A DNA stretch of 64,000 bases from Poa pratensis (taxonomy: Eukaryota; Streptophyta; Magnoliopsida; Poales; Poaceae): positions 10,233,424-10,297,423 of the forward strand of contig CAMZMU010000069.1 in the NCBI GenBank assembly GCA_947311845.1, written 5' to 3'. The notes beneath the pieces were generated by a model. It had not been told where the DNA came from, did not search any database, and was given only the letters and a program-made list of their open reading frames with translations. Numbering within the stretch: the stretch's first letter is position 1; each line of letters opens with the position of its first letter. Positions 1 through 11,601 of the stretch are shown in pieces. The translations under genes and the position numbers were made by a program.

Positions 1-229
1 TTTCCTTCCAGATATTATCTGCCGTCTACAAGCGTAACGTCGCAACAAATGGCTCGTCGCCGTGCGTCCTGGACGAATCGTGTCTCTGGAACAATGATCG
101 AGGCTGTGCTAAAGTAGCGTATGTATGTACATTAATTTTATGCTGTCGGGTGTGATGTAACATCACGGTTGGCAGAGATACTGAAGCAGATGGTTGGCAT
201 GAACCATTGTAAGATACTAGTTATATTTT

Positions 230-523
230 GCGCGGCGTCACGCCGCGCGTTTAGTGAGATTTTTTTTTTTTGATAATTTGTGTATTTTTTTAAGTGTGTT
301 ATATGTATTATAAGGAAGGTTATAGTTATAATGTGTGTAATGTATACTTAGTTTAAATTCAATTTGAAATCATTCCGTAACGTCATGCCACGCGGTTAAT
401 GAGAATATTTTTTGCGATAATTTGTGTATTTTTTTAGTTGTTTCAGATTTATTGTAAGGAAAGGTGATAGTTATAACTTGTGTAATGTACTTAGTTTGAA
501 TTAAATTTGAAATCATTGTGTAA
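230..523. repeat. diverged tandem repeat, two units with palindromic GC cores
   Basis: Two related units of about 145 bp lie head to tail, roughly 232-378 and 384-523. Each starts with a GC-rich core, then a T-run, then the shared words gataatttgtgtattttttt, gatagttataa or a close variant, and aatttgaaatcatt. The core of unit 1 at 230-248 is a perfect quasi-palindrome with 9-bp arms around one base. The core of unit 2 is degraded. The surrounding DNA is very AT-rich and has no credible coding frame. I do not recognise the family. Confidence 0.6.
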
Positions 524-853
524 TTAGAGGGAACAAATTTGTATTTTCTCGAAATATTTATGTAGTCAAGCATTTTTTTTTTTAGAAATGTGAGTACATA
601 ATTAGATAGATTTAAATTATATTGCTTGTAAACATGTTAGCTAAATTGGAATGGTCAAATTTAGTTCCATTTTGTCATTATTGTATTATTTAGCATTGTA
701 ATAAGACGGAATAAATTACGGGTATGTGGAAATACTGATTTATTTTTAGCATTTATTAATGCTATATGCGTAGTTGGAGAGAGTTTAGTTAAATTACTCG
801 TAAACAGTAATCTGTATGAAAGGATGCAGTAAGTTAGTATTTTGCTTTAAAAT
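524..853. other. AT-rich non-coding DNA
   Basis: I see no open frame, RNA gene or transposon terminus here. The composition matches the flanking repeat DNA, so this is probably more of the same repeat block. Confidence 0.5.
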
Positions 854-1397
854 TTTAATGTACCTCCATAATCGGAGGAAATATATTATGTGAGCATTTA
901 TTAAATTCGATTTTATAAAATTGTTGGAAATGCATTTACTTTGTGTGTAAAATTTCTCCAATTTGGATTTTTTTTAAAATTATTGTAAAGTTCATCAATC
1001 ATGTATGGAATGCAATAGCTCTACAAATTTTCATACATCTTTGCAGGTTGAAACATGTTTTTATTTTGTTATGAATAGGCAGCATTTTTGTTGAGCATTT
1101 CTGAAATATTAAATCGGCGCGGCGTGTTTAATGTACCTCCATAATCGGAGGAAATATATTATGTGAGCATTTATTAAATTCGATTTTATAAAATTGGTGG
1201 AAATGCATTTACTTTGTGTGTAAAATTTCTCCAATTTGGATTTTTTTAAAAATTATTGTAAAGTTCATCAATCATGTATGGAATGCAATAGCTCTACAAA
1301 TTTTCATACATCTTTGCAGGTTGAAACATGTTTTTATTTTGTTATGAATAGGCAGCATTTTTGTTGAGCATTTCTGAAATATTAAATCGGCGCGGCG
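854..1397. repeat. 273-bp direct tandem duplication
   Basis: Two nearly identical units occupy 854-1126 and 1127-1397, offset by exactly 273 bp. Both start with tttaatgtacctccataatc and end with aaatcggcgcggcg. Differences seen by eye are one substitution (attgttgg against attggtgg) and a change in a T/A run near the middle. The near identity makes the duplication recent. The words cataatcggagg and ttatatgagcat recur in diverged form at 3570-3620, so the same repeat family extends past the Pack-MULE. No coding potential is seen. Confidence 0.9.
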
Positions 1398-1555
1398 ACA
1401 CGCCACGCCCTTGATGAGAGAATGTGATGTAGTTTTTTGTTTTTTAAGTGCTACATATTGTGAATAATTGTTGGAGGGTTTGAGTCCGGATATTTATTTT
1501 TTTGTATAAGAGAGGACTTGTTGCTGTGTAGGTTTGTACAAATGGGCAAACAAAT

Positions 1556-1666
1556 GAAAGAATTCCTTCTGTGACACCGGCTTAAAACATCGTTCCTTAT
1601 TTGACACTCCTAAATATTTTCTTCCCTGTATGACTCTGAAAAGTTTTTCTTTCCTTTGCTGACACT
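1556..1666. repeat. left terminal inverted repeat of Pack-MULE
   Basis: Matches the reverse complement of 3120-3230 over its full 111 bp with only scattered substitutions. It includes the shared words aaacatcgttccttatttga and tttctttcctttgctgacac. Confidence 0.85.
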
Positions 1667-1843
1667 GCCGTTGGTTCTGTTACACTGATCTGTTAATTTT
1701 TTGCAGGGCGGACAAAATTACCCTCGTGTGTCGACTGAAAGTCAACCGCAGCCCCTCAGCGAACCCAATCCATCTCGAGACATCCCGTTCCCCAGCGAAG
1801 CAGCGAACCCTAGCGGCGGCGGCGGAGCTGGTTTGGTGCCCGA

Positions 1844-2419
1844 TCCTCCGCCCCCGTGCCAGCTGCTCCGCCTGCGTCCGTCTGGGCCTCCGGCCGGCCG
1901 AGCTCCGCCCCGCCTCGCACTGGCCGCTCCACCTCTGCCCCCTGCTGGGTTTGCGCCCCTCGCGCCGTGCTCCCGCGCCCGCGCCCTGGCCGCCTCGGCC
2001 GCTCCCGGTCGACCCCGCTCCAACCTCGACCCCGCCAGGCCGGCGCCGCCTCGGCCGCCCTTCGCCCTGGCCGCCTCGACCACCTTGTGCTCCATCCCGG
2101 GACGGCCCCGTCTTGGCCGCCTTCGGCGCTCACCGCCCTGCGTACGCGCCCAACTTCTTCTCCGCCTCGGCCTCGCCTTGCCGACCCTGCTCGCCGGCTC
2201 CCGCCTCCTTGGCTGGCCGGCTGGCTGCCTGCTCCTACTCGAGCCCCGCCTCGGCCACCCCGGGCCGCCAGCTCCGCCTCACCCCGGCAGGCCGCCTCCG
2301 CGCCACGTCCGCGCCGGCCACCTCCGCCTCGCGCGCCCTGGCCATCTCGCCTCGGCCGCGGCCGGCTGCGCCCTGGCCCGGATGGACGCAGGCGGAGCAG
2401 CTGGCACGGGGGCGGAGGA
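1844..2419. repeat. internal 36-bp perfect inverted repeat in the Pack-MULE cargo
   Basis: 1844-1879 is the exact reverse complement of 2384-2419 (36 of 36 bases). The right arm reads directly into the kinase fragment. The left arm lies at the start of the GC-rich filler. This means that a piece of the captured sequence is present twice in opposite orientation, and a read-through transcript could fold back on itself. Confidence 0.9.
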
Positions 2420-2785
2420 GCTGGACGAGATGCTCTACGGCCGCACGCCCTTCCGGGGCCAGAACCGCAAGGAGACCTTCTACCGGGTGCTCGTCGGCGA
2501 GAAGACGCCGCTGCGCGACCTCATCGCCCGCCTCCTCGAGAAGGACCCGGCCAAGCGCATCGGCGCACGCGGCATCAAGGCGCACCCCTTCTTCCGCGGC
2601 GTCGACTGGGATCGCATCCTCCGCGTGGCGCGCCCGCCCTACATCCCGAGGAAGCCGAGGCCGCGGCGGCCACGGGGGAGGAGAAGAAGCCTTTGCCGGA
2701 GGCAGATGCGGGTGTCGCCGCCGGTGGCGACGGTGAACGGAGGATGGATCCGTCCAAAGATGGCGATTTCTCCGTGTTTTTCTGA
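2415..2785 (+). pseudogene. captured AGC protein kinase C-terminal fragment
   Basis: The encoded peptide has the end of a Ser/Thr kinase catalytic domain of the plant AGC VIII type (PINOID, D6PK or UNICORN-like). A YGRTPFRGQNRKETFYRVL stretch is followed by LRDLIARLLEKDPAKRIG, the conserved end of the C-lobe, and then FFRGVDWDRILRVARPPYIP. After this motif the frame is broken by a single-base shift near 2648. The continuation in the adjacent frame reads to a TGA at 2783-2785 and ends DFSVFF, the hydrophobic C-terminal motif expected of these kinases. The ATP-binding lobe, catalytic loop and DFG segment are absent, so this piece cannot be an active kinase. The upstream GC-rich region is open in several frames, but I see no kinase sequence in it. 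Confidence 0.75.
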
Positions 2786-3119
2786 GACGTTTATTTGGCT
2801 TCTTATTTTCTTCTTCTTACAAAAAAAAATGGCCTTGCTATTTTTGGTTTGTTAATATTTTCTCTTGATCTTTCTCTTTCCTTTGAGATAGTAACTCGTT
2901 GTAGAAGGACGGGTGAGTACATAATTGGGTGCTCATGTGTTTAGAAGGATGGATGAATTGTACTCGAGGAACCTGGCCAGCACCAGCTCCGCCGCGTAGA
3001 ACCACGGAGATTCTGTCCAAATTTTTAATTTTTTGAATGCAGATCAAATTTTGCATGCCAGGGGTAAAAGGGTCTTTGCATGCCTCAGTTTAACACCGTC
3101 AGTGCAGAAAATGAACTAA

Positions 3120-3230
3120 AGTGTCAGCAAAGGAAAGAAAAACTTCTCAGAGTCATACATGGAAGAAAATATTTAGGAGTGTCAAATAAGGAACGATGTT
3201 TTAAGCCAGTGTCACGGAAGGAATTCTCTC
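3120..3230. repeat. right terminal inverted repeat of Pack-MULE
   Basis: Inverted partner of 1556-1666. The element boundary is set where the two ends stop matching, after ggaattctctc. Confidence 0.85.
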
Positions 3231-5190
3231 CAAACGAGATGAAAGTCGTTTCCATATAAATATGGGTTGCAAGATGCGTCGGGCAAAGCAATCGACAACG
3301 AAAGGGAGATGAGAATCAGAAATTCCCAACTCTGCACTGACATTGTTTTAATACTACTAAATTGAAATGGTAAAATATGTTTCCAGTTTGCAACAAATAT
3401 TTTATTTTATTTCTTAGTCGGAGGAAATGCATTATAATTACCTCGAAGTATGTTAACCAAATTGAACATTTATTGAATTTGACTGCATATTTGGAGGGAA
3501 TTAAGTTATATTATCTATAAATATAAACCATTTTGAAATGGTATGATTTGTTTGCATTTTGGCCTAAATATTTAATTTAGCTCTATAATCGGAGGGAACT
3601 TGTTATATGAGCATAGTATGGTTGTATTTTTCCATAAAATTGTCCAATATCGGCCAATTTGATTTATTCAAACATGTTTGTTTTTGTGCCGACAGTAGTT
3701 ATTATTTTTACCTAGCATTTTGATATATTTCTCATATTTTTTCGGTGGTTATTTGTGGAAATTTTGTCAGTTCTTTTTTTTGGAAAAAAAAAACTGGCAA
3801 GTGGGCATTCGGACACGGCGTACTCGAATAACCAACGGATGAAAAAGGAGTCCAAGAGGTCAGTAGAAAATCCAAGGCATCATAAATTCTGCAGGGATGA
3901 AAAGTGGAAGTACAAAATTAGCCTAAGCACACTAAGATAGTCAATTCCTGAAGCACACAACAGGAGGCAAAATATGATGGACTATCTAAGCCACTCTGTA
4001 GATAATCATCACAAAACAAAAATGCACACACAATTGTAAGAAGTATTCAGTAAACAGCATGAGTAGTTGTGGGTCGATATAAACAGGAGACGGGCGTACA
4101 CACATGCCTTAGAACTGAAGATAGATTGTTCTAAGCACTGAAAGAACACCTTGCTCGCAATGCACGACTGTGTAAGTTGAAGAAAAAGTAACTGTGTTAA
4201 ATAGGTTGGTGTTCTGAAAATGAAATATCGCCTCACTCAGTCGTGGAGGTATTTCCGAAATGCATAGAAAAATATGTAAGTTTTTGGTATAAAATTCTTT
4301 AAGATATACCTGAACATTTGGACAGAATAGTAGGAACCAATGACTAAAGAGAATTTATACAAAGGGAGAATTATCCGCTGAGCGCAATGGAACACATAAA
4401 TCTAGTATTTGGTGAAAAGCGATTTAGCTAACAATATATGGACCACTATCAGTGTACATATCACACAGCATTGAATTTTTTTTTGAAAGGATATAAAGAA
4501 CACCAAAGGGCACTCTGGTATCATAGCTCAAAATCAGTTATCATATTATGTAGAAGTTGTTGCTCTTGAACCTAAATAGTGGAATGGCCAAGGAATTATT
4601 ACAAACGAACCTAAGAATTATGGATTCCATGCTATATTGGTAAGAAAGCTTTATTGGAAAATATAATATTAAGATGACATAGATGTGGATCCCTTTTCAA
4701 CATCTAAATAGAATCCCGTATGACTCAAGTATGGAATATTCTTATTAAATTAATTTTGCATTGGCGACAGATAAAAATATTCTGGTAGATCTACCAAGGA
4801 AATATTACACGCTCTGTTACATATGATTCTGAGGAATGTTGTAAGTTCTGTACAATTTAAATATGAACATACCTTTTGTTAAATGCTGGAGATATATACC
4901 ATGCAGATGATATCAGAGTTAGTGTATATCTGGGAGGAAAAACGTACATCATCCAAATCAGCTCCATAGGAATCATACACTAATTCCGTTGGGTAATATA
5001 GTCACATGGAAAAACATGTGTTTGTAAATCTTCCTATTGAGAATCAATATGAACCGGCTCCTTAGTGATTGATCTTGATGTACTGAACGGAAGCTTACTG
5101 CAGGGTGCCACTTAGGTGACGCAGAACACTCCAGCTGGTTTTCCTCCGCAGTCTGCTCCATAAAACTGTAACTTGTCCTGCAGCATGTGG
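3231..5190. other. AT-rich intergenic DNA with repeat remnants
   Basis: About 2 kb with no convincing gene. The words related to the tandem repeat at 854-1397 recur around 3420-3620. On the minus strand a possible splice acceptor (ctgcag) just left of LINE A precedes a short open stretch at about 5110-5180. I cannot assign it to any family. Confidence 0.5.
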
Positions 5191-5199
5191 CTTCCAGAA
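5191..5199. repeat. left target-site duplication of LINE A
   Basis: The 9-mer cttccagaa directly abuts the poly-T (minus-strand poly-A) end of LINE A. It is repeated exactly at 11542-11550. Confidence 0.75.
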
Positions 5200-5376
5200 T
5201 TTTTTTTGCGAAAGAACAAGCAAGAGAGTTGCTTGTCTTCATTATTAAGATAGAGAAAGTTGGAACAGACAGAGTACAAGGGGCCAAAAAGGCCTTAAAC
5301 AACACAGAACACAGGGCACGATCCCAACCGCGCCCCTTCAGTTACGAACAGGAAAAAAGAACAACAACGACATGAG

Positions 5377-8300
5377 CTAGTTCCAGACCCTGGACAGCCC
5401 CGAAGCTCCTGCCAACTTCCAGAGATGAGCCTCGTTAGCAATGGAGGAGCAAAGCGTCTGAAATGTCGACGACGCATTCTCGAAGACTCGCGCATTCCTC
5501 TCCAGCCAGATCTTCCAGATGATCAAGAGGACAAGGCTATCGAAGCCTTTCCGTCGCGCTGGCGTTGCTCTCCGGCGAGAAGCCGTCCACCAATCCGAGA
5601 GCGACGTCGAGCTCGGCGCTAGGCCAGCGAAACCGCATTTGCCCAGAGTCTCCCTCCACACAGCAAGGGAGAAAGGGCAGCCAAGGAAGAGATGCTCCGC
5701 CGTTTCCGGCGCGTTGCCACACAAAGGACAGGTGACGTGCGTCTCAAGCCTATGGCGAGCACGTCGGTCCGCTGTCCAGAGCCTCCGATGGAGGAAAAGC
5801 CACGCATGAATCTTGCACTTCCCCGGCGCCCAAGTCTTCCAAACGGTCTTGCCGCACGCGAACGTCTCCAGACCCAAAAACAGCGCCTTGTAGGCCGAGG
5901 CGGTCGTGTAGACGCCGTCATTGGTCCATCTCCAGATTAGCCGATCTTCCTCCTCGTTCAGGGGAGGGAGAGCAGCAATCCGACTATGCAACGCCAAGAG
6001 TTCAGTGATGACCGGCACTGTGAGGACACCGGTCACATCACGAACCCAGGCGTTGCCATCTAAGGCCTGCCGCACACGGCTAGCCTCCAAAGCCGCGGCG
6101 TCGACGGCCGCGAAGAGGTGCGGCGCCAAGGAGCGCACCGATTGTCCTCCAATCCATCGATCCAGCCAGAACCGGGCGGAGGCGCCATTGCCCAGGATCG
6201 TGTATGTCGATGCCGCAAAGAACCCCTCTAACACGGGGTCCGGCGAAGAAGGAAGATCCGCCCAGCTGCGGTCCGGCAAGTGCCGAAGCCATAGCCAGCG
6301 CAGGCGCAAGGCCCTTCCCATCATCTTCAAGTTGGGGATCCCGAGACCCCCATAACAAACTGGTCGACAACTGTCTCCCAGGCTACCATACAATGGCCGC
6401 CTTGCACCTTCTCCTTTCCTCGCCAGAAAAAGGCCCTGAGGCGCTGCTCGTAAGCATTGATGAACCAATCTGGGAGCTCCATTGCAATCGAGTGGTGGGC
6501 TTGAATATACACCAGCACGTATTTGACCAACACAAGACGGCCCTGCTTGGCCATCATATGTGCTTTCCAAGTTGGGCATCTGTTTATTATCTTGTCCAAC
6601 ACCGGCTGAAGCGCCGCCTTGGAAGGTCGCTTGTAGGACAGCGGCAAGCCTAGATAGGGGCAAGGAAGTGCATAATCTGGCAGGGGAAAATTTCGGTAAC
6701 CTCCGCCAGGTGAGCTTGCTGACAGCGGATTGGCATGGCAATGCACTTGTCGATGTTGGTGTGGAGGCCAGAAGCACCACCGAAGCAGCGAAGGAGCGCG
6801 CTAGTGGTCTGGAGATCCAATCTGGCCGGAGATAAGAAGATGGCGACGTCGTCCGCATAGAGCGAGACGCGATGCTTGATGCCATGGCAGGGAAGAGGTG
6901 CGAGCATGCCATCATCCTCGGCTTTGCGGAAGAAGGCGTTGAGGGCCTCCATTACCGCCACGAAGAACATCGGAGCTAAGGGGTCTCCTTGCCGAACCCC
7001 TCGTCGATGCCAAAATCTAGGTCCAGCAACACCATTGAGTAGGACACGGGAGGAGGAGCTGCGCAAAATCGAGCAAACAATCGCCAACCATCGCTCCCCG
7101 AAGCCCATGTGCTTAAGAATGCTGAGAAGGAACGGCCAAGAAACCGTGTCGAAAGCCTTTGCAATGTCTATCTTGAGCAGCACCATGGGGATACGCCGAG
7201 CATGCAGCGCCTTGGTAGCCAGCTGCACCATCCGAAAGTTGTCGTGGATGCTTCGCCCACGGATGAACGCAGACTGGTTCGGCGCTATTAGCCTTGGGAG
7301 CTCTGGCGCTAGCCTAGAGGCGAGGATCTTGGTGATGAGCTTGCCGAAACTATGAACGAGGCTGATGGGGCGGAAGGAGGTGACGTCGACACTATCCACC
7401 TTCTTGGGCAGCAAGAGGATCAGCGCATCATTGAGTCGGTGGAAGCCATGGTCCCGGAGGTTGAAAACGTGGGTGATTGCTGCCATGACATCTGAATGAA
7501 TGATGGGCCAAGCATACTGGTAGAAGCGGCCCGTGAAGCCGTCCGGCCCCGGCGCTTTGTCTGCTGGCAGCGACTTGATAACAGCCCAAACCTCCTCCAA
7601 AGTAACATCAGCATCCAGGCTGGACAGATCCCAGGTGGGAAGGCCCAGCCGCCCAGGTCCAGCCCATTTTCACGTGGGATGGCCGAACCCAATGTATCGA
7701 CGAAGTACTCGAACAACATTGCCTCCTTGTCGTTATGATCCGTGGCAACAGCCCCGTCCCTCGAGATGCTCATGATCACATTTTTGCGGGCACGGTGGCG
7801 AGCATGGACATGGAAGAACTTCGTGTTCGCATCCCCTTCGGCCAGCCAAGCAATGCGAGATCGCTGACGAGCAATTGTCCTCTCAAGAGAAGCCAGCCCA
7901 AGGACTTTAAGTTTCAGCTCCTTCCTAAATTGCGCCTCAAGATCCGAGAGGGGCCTGCAGTCTTGAGCAGCATCAAAGCGCAGGATCAATTCCTTTGCGA
8001 ACAGGAGCTGCTGCTTGACATTTCCAATGCGGCGGCTGCTCCAAGATTGGAGCGCACGAGCCGTGTTGGAAAGCAGCGCATGCAGGCGCCTAAGTGGATC
8101 ATGGTCAGGAGGAGCTTGCCAAGCTTGGGCGACCACATCACGAAACCCCTCAAATTTTGTCCAAAAGGCTTCAAACCGGAAGCGGAACGCTCGAGGCCAC
8201 ATCAAGGAAGTGTGGAGGATGATCGGACAGTGGTCAGAGGCCATCGAGGACGCGGCACGAAGGAGACAGTCAGGGAACCGTTCTTCCCATTCCTCTGAAA

Positions 8301-8949
8301 AGAAGAATCTGTCCAGGCGAACCAGGGTAGGTGACCTACGCTCGTTACTCCAGGTGTAGCGCCTTCCTTGAAGAGGCAGCTCGCGGAGCTCAAGATCATC
8401 CAGAAGACTACGGAAACGACACATCCATCGCCTGTCAAGCCGTCCTTTGTTTTTGTCCTGCGCCTGATAAATCAAGTTGAAGTCACCTGTCAGCGCCCAC
8501 GGCCCCGGGTGCGATGCCCGGAAAGCACGCAGCTCATCAAGGAACAGAGAACGTTCCTCATTCGCAAATGGGCCGTAGACCGCTGTCAACCACCATGCGC
8601 CTGGGCTGGAATCACAGACTTGCTTGACCCTGATCGAAAGCGCAAAGGTGTGGAAGGCAATCCCTGTAACTGCCCAGCGATCAGTGCGCCAAGCAATGAG
8701 GATCCCTCCCCTGGTCCCATTTGCCGGCAAGAAGGTGAAATCAAAGTCAGGTCCAAACAGCTGCAGGATGATCGCACGATCTACAACAGCCAGTTTCGTC
8801 TCCTCTAAACAAATTAAAGTGGCCCCTTCATCACGGGTGGCCGCACGAACAGCATTCTGGCGCGCAATGGCATTAAGCCCTCGCGCGTTCCAGATACTAA
8901 TGATCTCGCTGGAAGCTTCCATCGGGAAGGGTTGGACAGCAAGTGACAC
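5377..8949 (-). pseudogene. LINE A ORF2 (endonuclease and reverse transcriptase), frameshifted
   Basis: The first frame (8949 to about 7600) is an APE-type endonuclease: IISIWNARGLN at the start, LICLEETK, LTGDFN and SDHCPIIL, which carry the family's catalytic residues. The reverse transcriptase follows in another frame (7600-6650) with PGPDGFT, FRPISL, KIDIAKAFDTVSW, GVRQGDPLAP and the catalytic YADDVAIF. Two further shifts, near 6700 and 6360, lead to the last frame. It holds the zf-RVT domain (CPLCGNAPETAEHLFLGC) and a stop at 5377-5379. At least three frameshifts separate the domains, so no complete protein can be made. The domain order and length of about 1190 codons match plant L1 ORF2. 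Confidence 0.88.
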
Positions 8950-8955
8950 GGCTAA

Positions 8956-11421
8956 TCAGCACGCCGTGCCAACCTCCAAGGGCTCATCGATGCCCGGCGC
9001 CGGGGAAGGGAGGACACCGGCGAACAAGGTTCGCATGACCATCAGCCGCTCCGGGTTGAGCTGGTTGTCGAAGCTGCGGATGTAGCTTTCATATACTTCC
9101 TCATTGACTTCTTCCGTCCTGGAGGCAAACCCCAACTTGCAGAGAAGCGAGCGCACCGCGTAGGACAGAGTTCCTGGGACTTCTGCACCTGAGAGCTTGG
9201 CAATGCGGCGACTGCGGCGTGGCGTGGGAGTTGGCGGTAAGGAGGACTGCGGAGGCGGGCAGGGCGAGAGAATGTGCCTTGGCAGCGAGCAGGAGTAGGC
9301 TTTGGTGAAGCTTGCCGCGCTACCAAAGCGTCTTGCGTCAATGGAGATTGGCACCGTGACAAGGCCTTCTTCAGAGAATTCGTCCATTACTGGCGTCGCT
9401 TGGGGAGCGCCCTGATCAGCACGCGAACGTGCGCTCTGGACATCCCCTGCAACAGCCGGCTGGCTTGGAAGGCTGCAGGCCTTAGTCGACGCGGTCGAGC
9501 TGCCGTCAGCGGTCGCCGGCGAGAGAGAGACCTCGAAGAAGTCGAGGGACAGGGCGCGACAAGGCGAGGTCTGATCGATAGCCGCCAATCCCTGACTGTC
9601 GCCACTTGACGAGTTAGGCGCCAGCATGAATTCATTCGAGCTTGACGAAATCTGAAGCTGCCTCGCCGCGCACAACCAACAAGTGGGTGCACAGGTGAGG
9701 GCTCAGTTCGAATTGGGCTTTGGTCGAATCTCGGGAGCGGCGAGGCAGATGGAATCGACGCGGCGACAGGGGTGGAGGGGGCTGCCGCGACGAGGGGCTC
9801 GACGGCATCGGCAGCAATTTGTCCGGAGACGCCATCTGGCGTGGCCGAGGAGTCCTTGGGATCATCGACGGACCTGCGGCAGCCAGATTGGTCGGCGCCA
9901 AAGCAGGAACGATTGAATCTTGGGGAGCGGCGTCGGAGGGGCTCTCATCATCAGCCGCTGGCGAGCGGCTGCCGTCAGTGTCCGAGCGCAGCGACGTCAT
10001 ACGACGCGCGCGCTTGCGGCCACCGCGGCGCCCTCTTCGCCTTGGCCGGCGCGTAGCAGGATCGCGCCGGTCTGCGTCGTCAGTCCTCCTGAGCTGTGCT
10101 CCATCAGGGGCGTCATCGCGCCGGCTTTCCACACGGCGTAGCCGGAAGGCCACGTCGTAGTGGAGCAAGCGCTGCGCGACCTTGGTCGCCGGCAGCTCGT
10201 CAGCGCGATTGGCTTCAGGAATGGCCAGGACACGGCCAGGAGGCAGGAGACCAGGATTGGTCATCCATCCCCGAATCTTGAAGCTGGTGAGGTCACTGCG
10301 ATTGGTGGAAATCGGGTCGACGGAGTCGATGTGGCAAGCCGGGGCGAGGAGCTTGGCCGCCGTCGAGCGGCTCCAAGCGTGCTCCGGAATTCCCACCAGG
10401 TCAACTGCCACTCTGTGGTTCATGACAGCGCTCGTGGCTTTGTGCTGCCTTGTCCATTGCTTGAGACGCAGCACGAACCTGACGGCCGGGATGGTTGGGT
10501 GCTCCAATGCGCGCTCATGGTCAGCAGCGTCATTGAAGACCACCAAGAAGTCAGCTTGGCGGGTAGCAGCGATGGAAAAGGCACCAGGTTGAAGTGAAAG
10601 GGCAGCTTCAAGCACTTGGGACACCTCATCCGCAGCAATGGCAGCACGACTACCAACGACCGAGACTAGAATCGCGCGAGTGAGGCGCGCTTCTTCAGCA
10701 TCGATGTCGGGCGAGCGCTCAATGATGCAAACCTCAGGGACGATGGGCGCGTTGGCCGCCAGCCTGGCACGAGGAGACGGCGCACGCAGCAGCTCCGGTG
10801 GCGTCGGGAGGGGCGGCGTGGCAGCACGGGACGCCTCCGAGGTATCCGAGGCTTCACCAGCGGTCGCCGCTGTAGATCTGGGCGTCGCCGCGAGCTGAGC
10901 AGAGGCGCGGGCGCGCGAGCCACCCTGGGAGGGGGCGCCGCCTCGCCTCTGGGTGCAGCTTCGAGCGACATGACCCAGCTCCTTGCACAGGAGGCAGCGG
11001 ACGCGCGAGGTGCAGGAAGCTCTGAAGTGTTCCTCGGAGAGGCAATTCAGGCACTTTCCGGCGAGCCACGCTGGGATGCGGCGGCGCAGGGGAGGCGGGG
11101 AGGGCCGCGAGGGGGGGAGCGGCGGCGCCTGCCAGTGGCAGTCAGCCAGCCGTCCTTGTCAGGGCGGGGAGGGCTCGGGCGCGGCCTCCGCGCATCCTCG
11201 TCACGAAGACGGATCACGACGGAGCGCAGGGACGGCTGCCGGAGATCCGCCGGGGAGGGTCTGGGAGGCGGCGTCGAAGCGGCGGCGGCGGCGTAGGATC
11301 TTGATCTGGGCGCCGGAGAGGCCGTGGCAGATCTGGGGCTCTCCTCCGCGCGGAGACGGCGCTCCCGCTCGAGAGGGGGCGGGGCGAGCCAGGCTCGGGG
11401 CAGGAGGAGGGGGACGCCATG
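8956..11421 (-). pseudogene. LINE A ORF1 (gag-like RNA-binding protein), frameshifted
   Basis: The likely start is the ATG at 11419-11421, followed by a proline/arginine-rich leader with a SYAAAAA stretch. After a one-base shift near 11090, a long frame runs from about 11080 to 9632. It holds two zinc knuckles in a row (CLNC..., then CLLCKELGHVARSC), a basic/acidic linker and a segment resembling the DUF4283 RNA-binding fold found in plant LINE ORF1 (with FVLRLKQWTRQHK). A second shift near 9640 moves the coherent frame to 9675-8956. That part ends with a PRRSRRIAKL-type basic motif and stops just 7 bp before ORF2. The protein would coat the LINE RNA. At least two frameshifts make it a pseudogene. 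Confidence 0.7.
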
Positions 11422-11541
11422 GGGCCGGCAGAGGGAGGCGGCCGGCGGGGGCCGGCAGAGGGAGGTGGCCGGCGGTGGTTGCCGCGGTGGGAGTCGTACG
11501 GTGCGGGGAGCTGAACCACCTGTGTTATTCCGCTCTTTCGA

Positions 11542-11550
11542 CTTCCAGAA
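11542..11550. repeat. right target-site duplication of LINE A
   Basis: Exact copy (cttccagaa) of 5191-5199. It marks the 5' boundary of LINE A. Confidence 0.75.
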
Positions 11551-11601
11551 AATTATAGAGAGAAAGACAGACATGAAAGAACAGAAAATCGTGATGTTTA
11601 C

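Larger units (their letters stand above)
1556..3230. mobile_element. Pack-MULE carrying a kinase gene fragment
   Basis: The element is 1675 bp with 111-bp terminal inverted repeats at 1556-1666 and 3120-3230. The ends read GA(A/G)AGAATTCCTTC(T/C)GTGA on both sides. Long TIRs beginning with G are typical of Mutator-like elements. The flanking 9-mers caaacaaat (1547-1555) and caaacgaga (3231-3239) agree at 6 of 9 positions and may be a decayed target duplication. The inside is far more GC-rich than the surroundings and holds the C-terminal part of an AGC kinase rather than a transposase, which defines a Pack-MULE. A splice-acceptor-like ttaattttttgcag lies just inside the left TIR. Confidence 0.82.
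5200..11541 (-). mobile_element. LINE A, full-length L1-type LINE with decayed ORFs
   Basis: A 6.3-kb minus-strand non-LTR retrotransposon. Its 3' end is the poly-A seen as eight T at 5200-5207. Its 5' end is at about 11541, flanked by the 9-bp duplication cttccagaa (5191-5199 and 11542-11550). The order is ORF1 (RNA-binding protein with zinc knuckles), then ORF2 (endonuclease, reverse transcriptase, zf-RVT). No RNase H domain follows the zf-RVT segment, unlike LINE B. Because a 5' leader and both ORFs are present, this was a complete insertion. Frameshifts in both ORFs mean it is no longer autonomous. Confidence 0.88.

Noticed and set aside
1701..2855. Long overlapping open frames in three plus-strand and several minus-strand frames
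   Set aside because: They result from the high GC content of the Pack-MULE cargo. Only the kinase segment at 2415-2785 matches a protein family.
8956..9675. Separate gene between LINE A ORF1 and ORF2
   Set aside because: It is the C-terminal part of ORF1 in a shifted frame: it follows the zinc-knuckle/DUF4283 part directly and ends 7 bp before ORF2.
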